Assembly: GCA_021904315.1 (NCBI GenBank)
Contig: CM038912.1
Span: 18,749,061 to 18,813,060 of the forward strand
Direction: 5' to 3'
DNA length: 64,000 nucleotides
From: Sphagnum magellanicum
Lineage: Eukaryota; Streptophyta; Sphagnopsida; Sphagnales; Sphagnaceae
In this document: piece after piece, positions 1-9,607 of the stretch
Numbering within the stretch: the first letter of the stretch is position 1
Layout: each line of letters starts with the position of its first letter
Translations under genes and position numbers: made by a program
Notes under the pieces: model-generated
What the model saw: the letters and a program-made list of their open reading frames with translations, nothing else
Databases searched by the model: none
What the model was told of the DNA's origin: nothing

Positions 1-1184
1 AAAGTAAAACAAAAATGATCATTTTTGCATACAATATTACTACTAGGTGAAAAATATTTTTTATTAATGATTTCATTGTTTTCACTCATGTGCACATATT
101 TTCAACTGAGGGCAAGATGCCCATTGACATTGCAAATGTACAAATGGAAGCACTTGCCATCAAAACTTGGTGATCATTTTGTGTTGTGGGGTTTGCAGTT
201 AGCTCCAAGTTCAATTGCAAATATAAAGATGCTAAGGTAGAGTTGCCCATCATTGAACACATAAATATCATCCTCATTTTTTAACCAAATTGAACGATTT
301 TTGTGTTGTTAGATGTGTAAACTAGAGGGCTACAAATGTTCTTTGAGCATTGGAAATAAAACAACAATGACAAACGCCCAAGAAGAGGAAGAGAAATACT
401 TTGATTCAATTTTTTAAAAAACAAAAAAAACTTTAAACTCCTCTCTAATTCCAACCCCATATCTTCCTCATTTTTAGTTTGTTTTGACTAATTTAGAACT
501 TGATGTGTGCACCAACTAGGGCTTTACAAAAAAAATTGTATTCTAAAAGCAAAGATGCAACAATCCAAGATTTTAAGCTCAAAATCTTAATCTCTTTCAA
601 TTCACCCATTAGTGAACACTAAATGCCCTTTACACCAAACACGCCATATCTTCCCCATTCATTTACCAAATTGAGCAATTTTTGCAACATTGGAAACATT
701 AAGTGGAAGGCTACAAATGTTTTTTGAGCTTCATAAGCATAGCAACAATATGTGAGGATTTGACTTCCTTTGAGTTCTAAACTATTCACCCAATGGCCTA
801 TCTACCCTACCCATAATAATATACATCAATGTAATTTTCATTTGGTTATCTATCAACCTTTATTGTTTGGTGGCTAAATATAGCCAAAAATATATATATA
901 ATGAAAAATGCTAAAATCAAAGGTGTTTTACTAAATTTTTCAATAGCCATGATTTGATAATTTTTTAAAAAATCACCAAAATTCTATTCATGGTTCTTAA
1001 AGTAGGTAGCCAAAAAATTTTAAATGAATTTTTATTTTATATTTAGCTTATGCCAAATTTGGTTAAATCTTCCCATAAATAATCCCCTCTCTGATCTTGA
1101 AATCATTTATAAATAGGAATTGACCATTATTGTAAACTCAAATAATTGCACCACTAATTTTCTTTTTTTTCAATTTTTTGATGT
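1..1184. other. AT-rich intergenic DNA, no gene seen
   Basis: Low-complexity AT-rich sequence with many A and T homopolymers. The open frames on either strand are short and have no recognisable domain. I see no RNA gene and no terminal repeats. Confidence 0.6.
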
Positions 1185-1830
1185 TGTGTCAGTGAGTGAC
1201 TAGCATCTCAAGAAGGATTTAGCATTAAATGGCGATGGGGTTTTAAACATGTTTACATGGTTTAAAAACTAACCAAAAAAAACAGGCTACCAAACTAAAA
1301 TCTGAGTCCAAAAGTGGCAAATTTTATTTTCAATCTATTTTCCAAATTTGGCGATGTTTATTTGGAAAGAATGAGAATATTGTAATAGAACATACCCTTT
1401 ATTTATTTATTTTTCATATTTTGGCGAAATTTCGCACCCAAAAAAAAAAACGCTAAATCACAAGAGTGATTTTATAAAATTTTATTGCAAATTCCTGTTG
1501 TTGCGTCATTCGCTAATATCCCAAGAGGGGATTAACATTAAATGGCGACAGGTTTTAAGAGCCCAAGTAAAAGAATAAAATTTCAACTTAAGAAAATACT
1601 ACCAAACTAAATTCAAAGTCCAAAGGGGAAAAAAGATTCTCAAAAAATAAAATAAAATAAAATAAAATAAAAATTTATATTCCAGGAATTGGAAATTTTA
1701 CGATTTTTTTCCAGAAAGAATAGGAATATTGCGACAGAGTAATGTTGCCCTTTTTAATTTTGGCGAGATTTAGCACCAAAAAAAAGAAAGGAAAACGCTG
1801 AAGTATAGCCGTAAAAAAAAACACTGCGCG
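1185..1830. repeat. Degenerate tandem duplication, period about 313 bp
   Basis: Two diverged copies lie head to tail, roughly 1185-1497 and 1498-1830. Shared landmarks occur in the same order in both: a 'caagaRGGGATT.AgCATTAAATGGCGA' block (near 1210 and 1523), 'accaaactaaa', 'agaatRggaatattg', 'ttggcgaRattt.gcacc' and an A-run followed by 'acgct'. The second copy also holds an (AAAAT)n run near 1643-1672. The repeat ends about 190 bp before the lumen-targeting exon at 2023, so it occupies that exon's promoter region. Confidence 0.7.
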
Positions 1831-2022
1831 GGTATAGGACACAATTCCCACACGAGCCTTATCCCATTATGATTTTGTTTTATTTTATTTTTTTTATTTA
1901 TTTTCCTGGACCCCTCCACAAAGAGACTCTCTGCAGCACTCTCTCTCTCTTTCTCCTTCTCTCTCTCTCTGCACGTCCGTTTGTAATCTGTTGCTTCTGT
2001 TTGCGATTGCGGAGGAGGAGCG

Positions 2023-2386
2023 ATGGCGTCCGCCATGGCCACCAAGCTTGCGTGTGCATCGTCCGCGCTCAAGAACAACTTTTCCTGCGGCGACGGCAAT
2101 CACAACATATTAGGGAAGAGGTGTAGGCGGCAGTTGTTGCGGGAGAGGTCGAGGTGTTTATTATGCGTGCACGCTGCTGCTGCTGCTGATGGTGATGGTG
2201 GCGTGTGCGAGAATCGTGATGCAGTGAGGTCCGGGAAAGTACTTGTCTCCACCAGTAGTAGGCGACAGGCGCTGGCGTTCACGACGTTTTCTGTTGTTTC
2301 TGCGGTTCTGATCTCGTCGCAACTCGCACAAGGCGCGTGATGTCCCGTTGTTTGGTTTCCGGAAAGTGCAGAAACAGGTTCTTATT
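2023..2386 (+). pseudogene. Broken first exon of a thylakoid-lumen protein (chloroplast plus lumen targeting)
   Basis: The frame from 2023 starts with two nearby Met codons (MASAMATKL). It continues as a Ser/Ala/Arg-rich chloroplast transit peptide and then a twin-arginine stretch with a hydrophobic core (SSRRQALAFTTFSVVSAVL), the bipartite signature of Tat-routed lumen proteins. It stops at TGA 2338-2340 right after AQGA. One base out of phase, the sequence continues as ARDVPLFGFRKVQKQ to a possible donor (CAG|GTTCTT, near 2386). The other frame would put an AxA lumenal cleavage site directly before that mature-type start. An extra G near 2334-2336 therefore looks like a frameshift. I found no following exons in the next 1 kb. 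Either this is a truncated gene fragment, or the base is an assembly error and the later exons are missed. A CT-rich leader (about 1935-1975) precedes the start. Confidence 0.55.
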
Positions 2387-2399
2387 TTTCCTTCTTTGG

Positions 2400-3240
2400 T
2401 TTTCAAAAAGTGTCTAAATAGCTCTGTCTTTTTGAGGCAATCTCTGCAGTTGTGAGTGGAATGAGGATGCTCTGCGAAATTTCACACCCAAAAAAACTCT
2501 GGTCCCCACATGTTCACAACGAATTCCATATAATCTGCTATAAAGCCATGGTACACATGTGTTGCCCATTAAAAAATCTGCTAAGAAAAAAGATGTCGGT
2601 TACTCCCGCTTTCCTACTATACTTCCCACCTCATGAGCAAAATGAATCAACATCGTAGAAACGAAGGTAGACGAATGGGAACAATGAAAGTTCTATAACC
2701 AAAGTCCACAATCTCCCATGCAGGGTTCTTTTGGTTAATTTTTTGTGAAGTAAGTAGAGTCGTAACCATTAAGAGAATTGATGAGCCAAATCTGACTGCT
2801 TTAGGTTAGGATCTGTTTCCACATTGAGAAAATGATTTTATTTTATTTTTTTTCAAAACTGGAATTCATTTAAATTTTCTGAAATTATATATATTTCCAT
2901 CATCGATCCATTTGAAGAAACAAATATGTGATTAATTGTTGCTTGAAACAAAAACGACAACTATTGCATGTTCAATTTCAAAGATTCAAGTATAGGGGCG
3001 CCATCGCTTCAAGCTTCTTGTTGCATCGCGTCTACTGTTGCAACTGCTACAATTTAGGAGCTTGGAAGGAAGGTAAAAGAAGGGAAGAAAAGAAAAGAAA
3101 AGGGAAGGGGAAGGAAGTAACGAGGGAGTTTTACTAACGCTACTGTTACTAGTCCAAGAAAAAACTATTGTAGCAATAGCAACAACAACGACAATCAACT
3201 ATAAATCCGGTGCACAAACAATAACAACAAACGCACTGTT
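2400..3240. other. Intergenic sequence, no gene seen
   Basis: No credible continuation of the upstream exon, and no domain-bearing open frame. A purine-rich patch (aaaagaaaagggaagg) lies near 3090-3115. Confidence 0.5.
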
Positions 3241-3244
3241 GCAA

Positions 3245-4255
3245 CCCTACTTTGAAAGAGTGTGAGGATGAAACTCACACTCCCGAAATTAGGACTTGGG
3301 AGTCCTTCGGGACGCCCAAAACTTCAGAGTTCGATTGCAGGGGTCCAAACACCTCACATTGGGGTGTTCCTTATATTATTGGAAAGCTATCGAAGTGTAG
3401 ATGTTGAAAATGGCCTTGCATGGGCCATTTGGACATCTACAACACAAGTTATGGCAAAAAGAAGGGTCGGGAGTCAAATTGGCAATTTGACTCTCGACCA
3501 TTAAAAGTCAAAAATCGACCCGACCTCGGTGCACACAGGTGAAGTGCGATACATCGTTGGAAAGCTCTCAAGGAGAGCTATAAGTTTGCTTTAGACCTCA
3601 TCCCAATCGGAGGTCTGAGCAAAGAGTTATGACCTCGCAAAATCTCGAGAGTGTGAACCCGGTGCATAATGCACCCGTCGAGCTCCCCCCCGCCCGTCCC
3701 CCCCCCCTCCCCCCCTCGGCCCGTGCTAGCCCCCCCCCCACCCCGTGCTTCACCGGGCTCTCCCTTCCCCCACCCCCCAAAACACTCCACAGGGAACGGG
3801 AGCCAATGGGATTACGCCAGAGAAAAAGAAGAAGAAAGAGGGTACCAAAGAAAAAGGGGCCAGGAATCGAAAGAAGTAAGAGATAAGTAAAAGACAGACA
3901 CACACACTGACGGACCCGAGAGACGTTCTTTAATCTTGCACAGCTACAGTACCCAAAATCAACAACGACCATACCAAAAACTTTCCGAAAAGTGACTACT
4001 GATAACTTCCCTCATTGGGTGTTCTCTGGAGCAAAAGTTTCCGAGCTCCGTCACACATAGTCTGGACCGGACCCGACCCGGCACCCCGTTCTTAACGTCG
4101 GCTATCCCGGGTCTCCATTCCGCGCTAGAATGTCGTAACCTAATTTCCTCCAATAGCTTTGCCCACAGACTGGGAACAGGAAATTCCGCCCTCCAATTAG
4201 CGCCGGGCCCGGTCAGCCTAAAACCCGAGCTTTGTTAGGGACATAGTGAATCTTA
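3245..4255 (+). repeat. GC-rich dispersed repeat, copy A, with LTR-like leading part
   Basis: About 3245-3640 reads like a plant retroelement LTR or leader fragment ('catcgttggaaagctctc', 'agagttatgacctcgc'). From about 3645 ('gtgaacccggtgcataatgca') the sequence becomes GC-rich, with C-runs. It continues through 'cgagagacgttct', 'cttgcacagctacagtaccc', 'tgggtgttctctggagcaaa' and 'cccggcaccccgttctt' to 'acatagtgaat' near 4250. From 3645 on it matches copy B at 7041 and, in its 3' half, copy C at 7768. Base composition is far from the AT-rich surroundings, which suggests an inserted element. No coding domain or confident terminal repeats were seen, so the class is open. Confidence 0.65.
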
Positions 4256-4372
4256 TAGAACGGGGTGTCGGGCCGGGTCCGGTCCGGACTGTGTGTGACG
4301 GAGCTCGGCAACTTTTGCTCCAGAGAACACCCACTGAGGGAAGTTATCAGCAGTCACTTTTCGGAAAGTTTT
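4256..4372 (-). repeat. Inverted fragment of the GC-rich dispersed repeat
   Basis: The reverse complement of this stretch matches about 3970-4087 of copy A ('ccgaaaagtgactgctgata' through 'ccggaccggacccggcccg' to 'caccccgttc'). It lies directly after copy A in opposite orientation, giving an inverted pair with a spacer of about 170 bp. The next bases hold short CA runs and a telomere-like aaaccctaaaccctaaacc at about 4469-4490. Confidence 0.75.
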
Positions 4373-4439
4373 TTGCTTCTCCTCCTTGACACACACACAC
4401 CTATGCCTTAGGCACGGGGCACACACACGGGGCATTTCA

Positions 4440-7035
4440 CATAGTAAGTAACATGTGGGAGCCCAATGAAAACCCTAAACCCTAAACCTTAAACATTCCT
4501 CAAAATGTGGGGGCCCAATGAAAACCTAATATTATCATTGTTCCATAGTGTCTCTCTCCCTTAGTGAACATTCCTTTTAAGATGAATGACCCAATATATG
4601 AAATCTAAGTCATTTTGGAATGTCTCTCTTGCTACCTATGTCCTACAACAGTTTGTGCCCCTGCCATTGTATTAGGAATGATGGGAATAATAGTGATAAG
4701 GATGTTATATTATGATTGCATCACCATAGCATACACATAGATATATAGAGTTCAATGTTGAGTCATACATTCGCATATTGGTGAACATCACTTGTTATAT
4801 AACACTTAAGTGAATGCAAACCAGCATGAAGGAGAAAAATATGTGTGCATGCCTAAGTATAAAAAACTCATGACAAAAATGTTCCATCAAAAATCACAAT
4901 TTATGTGAAAAAAACACAATTCTACACAATTTTAATATCTTAATTCTATGGTCAACTTTCAATCTTGTTTTGTGTTTGAAACACATAATTTTCATTGGAT
5001 TATTGCTAAATTCATGACATACTCTCACATTTTATCCCTCCTGCCCTTTGTGCATATGATTCCCACATAATATTTACATAATTGTCAAAAATTGCACAAA
5101 ATCGTATAATTTATGATATATGAAACAAAAAGAAGTAAATAAGAAATTGAGTACCATGCATAGTATGGAGATGACTCCATCATGGTTGTTTCTACATGCT
5201 AAACACAAAAGCATCTTTTAATTTTTGTATTGGGCCATCTATTACTTTGTTAACAATCTCTTGAACAATGTCAACATATACACATGAAGCCTAATTGAAC
5301 AACACAATTCATATGTCAATGACATGTCATTTTGAAATAAATAAATTTCTACCAAAGGGTAACAATGATGCGATGCAGTGTGTAACATTTAATAAATCTT
5401 TATTATTTGCACCAAAACAAGGAAATGACAAACTTTCCAAATGTTTTTGAAGTGAAAAACACTAATTCATTCCTATATGACATTGAAATTAAACATGAAA
5501 GGACACATATATTACAAAAGACATTGTTCCATTCCATTGAACAAAAATATAAAGTGATCCACCTCCATAATTGTTGTAATGAAAACCATTAATAGACCCT
5601 ATACTTGGTTCACATAAACCAATTCCAATTATCATCATCATTGTAAACTTGTCAAATTCATGAAAATCAAATGAATTAATTTGAATTTTGGGTGCCACTT
5701 GTCTTTATGCATTAGGGAAAGCTACAATGTTAAGGATTTTGGAGGCCGCACCAATATGATTCACAATTCTATCTATCTTCTTAGGATTTTCTATATTGCA
5801 TATTTTGTTATGCAAAAAAATTATCCATAAGGCACTCAAAGATGCATTCCTTTAAGTTTTACAAATAAATTATATGTAAATGCTTTTATTGGTCAATTTG
5901 TGAAACATTTTTTTGTTAATTGATAAGAAATTGCAACAAGGAGCCCATTCACATCAACTCTAATATCTTCCCAATTCCCTTGCCACCCTCTTAGCCTTAT
6001 AAATCCAACAAAAGAAAAATGAATGAATTGCCTACCAACATTGATTTATGAAAAATAAACAAACCATTTCATCAACTATTCAAATGATAACATGTGAATT
6101 AGGTAGTTATAACTTATAAAATTTCAAATCTTATGAACAAGGAAAACATTCATTTATATTAAATTGTTAATAACGTAAAATATAGATCACAATTGTGATC
6201 CCCTTTACATCAACACCATTTCAACAATATAATCCAATAAACACACAATGTGATTGGCTTGAAAACATATTTTAACATATTTCAATTTGACACTTGTATT
6301 AAAAACAATGCACAAAGATTTACATGGATAAGAGGGTGCAAAAAAACCAATTGGTGCAAAGTTGAACAAATGTTCATTTTTCTTATGTCATTCAATCTTT
6401 TGTACCTAGTAAAGCTTTTATGTAAGTTTTATTTTCTTGTTCTCCATACCATATAAACATATGTTCAAGCTATCCAACAACTAACCACTCCAAGTTTATT
6501 GAAGGTAAACTTATCTAAAAACACATCATAATCACATTGGTATATCATTTCCCCTTGTTTGTTTTCTTGGGTTTTCCTTTTGTTTCATTTTTCAACATAA
6601 CAACTACCACACCTTCAAATGGTAACCTTTGTAACATACCATTTGAATTGATTTCTTTTTCATTATTGCACTAAAACAATGATTGTTCACAAAATAATGA
6701 GATGATAACCACAAATATTACCCCTACCAAGTTGAGTTTTTAAGTGAGATTAAACATTGGAGTTCAATGGACAAAAGATCGTTTAAATCCTAATTTAACA
6801 AATTCAAATTTTAAAAACTCAATTTTCAATGCATGGTGTTCATATGTTCATACTTCATACCTATTGATTGTTACAATCAGATGCTAATGGGTATTTCAAA
6901 TAGCTTTGGCATGCATATGAAAGATGTATCAATATTTAAATCATTAATATTCACAAGATGTGACCTACATAGATTAGATAGATTATATTATTATTAATTT
7001 GAATTAAATAAAGTCCAAAAATAATGTATTGATTG
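4440..7035. other. AT-rich intergenic DNA, no gene seen
   Basis: Begins with about three degenerate CCCTAAA units. After that it is AT-rich DNA with only short open frames and no recognised domain or RNA. Confidence 0.55.
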
Positions 7036-7040
7036 TATTA

Positions 7041-7670
7041 GTGTGAACCCGGTGCATAATGCATCCGTCGAGCTCCCCCTCGCCCAGTCCTTCCCTGCTC
7101 GTCCCCCCCCGCCCGTGCTAGCCCCCCCCGCTAGCCCCCCCCGCCCCGTGTTTCACCGGGCTCTCCCTTCCCCCACCCCCCAAAACACTCCACAGGGAAC
7201 GGGAGCCAATGGGATTGCGCTAGAAAAAAAGAAGAAGAAAGAGGGTACCAAAAAAAAGGGGGTCAGGAATCGAAAGAAGTAAGAGATAAGTAAAAGACAG
7301 ACAGACACACTGACACACTGATGGACCCGAGAGACATTCTGTAATCTTGCACAGCTACAGTACCCAAAATCAACAACGACCATACCAAAAACTTTCTGAA
7401 AAGTGACTGCTGATAACTTCCCTCAGTGGGTGTTCTCTGGAGCAAAAGTTGCCGAGCTCCGTCACACACAATCCGGACCCGACCCGGCCCGGCACCCCGT
7501 TCTTGACGTCGGCTATCCCAGGTTTCCGTTCCGCGTTAGAATGTCATAACCTAATTTCCTCTAATAGCTTTGCCCACAGACTGGGAACAGGAAATTCCGC
7601 CCTCCGATTAACGCCGGGCCCGGTCGGCCTGAAACCCGAGCTCTGTCAGGGACGTAGTGAATTTATATAT
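7041..7670 (+). repeat. GC-rich dispersed repeat, copy B
   Basis: Colinear with copy A from 'gtgaacccggtgcataatgca' through the C-rich block, the 'cttgcacagctacagtaccc' block and 'cggcaccccgttcttgacgt' to 'gacgtagtgaatttatatat'. It differs by scattered substitutions and small indels in the C-runs. It sits abruptly in AT-rich DNA. Confidence 0.75.
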
Positions 7671-7767
7671 AAGATTTTCCCACCTTCCTTCCTTTCCCTC
7701 TTCCTTTATGTTTTTCCTCTCCACCTTCCTAGTTAATGCTTTTCTCTCCAAGCAGCAGCACAAATCC

Positions 7768-8116
7768 CGAGAGACGTTCTGTAATCTTGCACAGCTACAG
7801 TACCCAAAATCAGCAACGACCATACCAAAAACTTTCTGAAAAGTGACTGCTGATAACTTCCCTCAGTGGGTGTTCTCTGGAGCAAAAGTTGCCGAGCTTC
7901 GTCACACACAGTCCGGACCGGACCCGGCCCGGCACCCCGTTCTTGACGTCGGCTATCCCGGGTCTCCGTTTCGCGCTAGAATGTCGTAACCTAATTTCCT
8001 CCAATAGCTTTGCCCACATACTGGGAATAGGAAATTCCGCCCTCCGATTAGCACCGGGCCCGGTCGGCCTGAAACCCGAGCTCCGTCAGTGACGTAGTGA
8101 ATTTATATATAAGATT
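7768..8116 (+). repeat. GC-rich dispersed repeat, copy C (3' half)
   Basis: Starts at 'cccgagagacgttctgtaat' and ends at 'gacgtagtgaatttatatat' plus 'aagatt', the same end as copy B. It therefore lacks the C-rich 5' half. It follows copy B after a pyrimidine-rich spacer of about 100 bp. The very high similarity to B suggests a recent local duplication. Confidence 0.75.
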
Positions 8117-8160
8117 TGGTGAAGAATTGTTTCAAGAACAATTTTTTTTTTGGGGGGACT

Positions 8161-8755
8161 GTATGTGAATTGAGATAATGAATTAAAACATTCAATAAAT
8201 TAACAAACCTTAATCTCATAGACATTTGTCCCAAGGAAAGAAAAACATTATTTTGGGTGTGTGTGAAAGAGATAATGAATTCAAACACTTAGCAAATGGT
8301 TGAACCCTAACCTTAATTTGGTTGGAATTGAATAAATAAATAAATTTAATGAGTGTGTGCAAAAGAGATATAATGAGTTAAAATATTTCACAAATCAATC
8401 AAACCCTAACCCTAATTTGGTCAAAATTGTCCCAAGAATGAAATGTTCCTTTGAATGTATGCAAAAAATTAATAATGAATTAAAACATTTATCAAAATCA
8501 TCAAACTATAACCCTAATTCAGTTAGGATCACATTATTTTGAATGCATGCAAAAGAGAGAATGAATTAAAACCCTCAACAAATCATCAAAGCCTAACCCT
8601 AATTTGGTCAAAATTGTTCAAAGAAGAAAACATTTATTTTGAGTGTGTGCAAAATAAATTAAAACATTCAACAAATTATCAAGCCTTAACCTAATTAATT
8701 AGATAGGAATTGTCCCAAGACAAGAAGAACACTCTTTTTATAATGTGTGAAAAAA
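8161..8755. repeat. Tandem array, about six units of 88-103 bp
   Basis: Unit starts can be placed near 8161, 8257, 8353, 8456, 8544 and 8644, each opening with a 'gtgtgcaaaagagata' type block. Each continues with 'atgaattaaaaca', 'caaatcatcaaaccctaacc', 'ctaatttggtcaaaattgtc' and an A-rich 'aagaaaaacatt.ttttgagt' end. The units have diverged by substitutions and short indels. Several carry CCCTAACCCTAA, close to but not the same as the plant telomere repeat. The array ends about 590 bp before the PGK start codon. Confidence 0.8.
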
Positions 8756-9344
8756 ATATTTATTTTATTTTATAATTTTTATGCTGGTTCACTCTCGCCC
8801 TTTCTTTCTAGTAGGGAGTTGTCGTTACTAGTAAACTCACCAAAGTGTCCTTTCCTCGTCAGCAAAATGGACGACTAGAAAACCGAGAATTCCACAAATA
8901 GGCAGTCATGACAACTCAGCATGCTAACCACGTGGAGTGTCCACGCTGTCGCAGCTTAACCACGCAGTCGTACAACAAACCGCGAACCAAACCGCGCGGT
9001 CTTGTCTCGAGTCCGTCTGTCCTTCCGCTCGAGCGCGAGCTCGCGAGCGCTGGCGATGGACACACAGGATGCGCGACGCGACGCATTGGAGCTGCGGAAG
9101 TGGCTGCATAAGTAGCAAATTTTGGATTTGCAGAGCGACGGATTGGAAGCGCTGTGAGGGGGTTTTTTTTTTGTAGAGTGAAGAACTTGGGTTTGGTGTT
9201 GGGGATCGAAGGTGGTGGATTCTCGAGTGTGGTGTTGCTGAGCAGTTTTGTTATTGCACTTTGATTGCATTTCTCTAGTGGGAGTGAGAAGGAAGAAGAG
9301 GAGGAGGAGGAAGATCCGAGTTCGTTGAGGTGAAAGGTTTGAAG

Positions 9345-9567
9345 ATGGCGCCGTACGTGCCGTATCCGCCTGGACTGGGAAAAGTGGGCTATACGGTACC
9401 TGAGGGGCAGGAGGATGGACATGAGCACTTGGATCCACGCTTGCCTTTACTCCAACGCGCCGATCTCAAGGACAAAGTTGTGCTTCTCCGAGTCGATCAC
9501 AACGTTGTGAAGAAAGGTACGCTATAGATTCTGTCTGTTTGTGTAACTGTTCGAAACATGCACGTCT

Positions 9568-9607
<40 letters not shown>

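Noticed and set aside
3629-3972. Pro-rich and Arg-rich open frames on both strands at the GC-rich repeat
   Set aside because: They come from C-runs in the dispersed repeat and recur in each copy with different frames, so they are not conserved coding sequence.
4469-4490. Interstitial telomere (CCCTAAA) array
   Set aside because: Only about three imperfect units, too short to call a telomeric insertion. Similar words recur by chance and as telo-boxes.
8916-9438. 160-170-codon minus-strand frames over the PGK promoter and leader
   Set aside because: Antisense to the PGK leader and first exon, Ser-rich by composition, with no domain.
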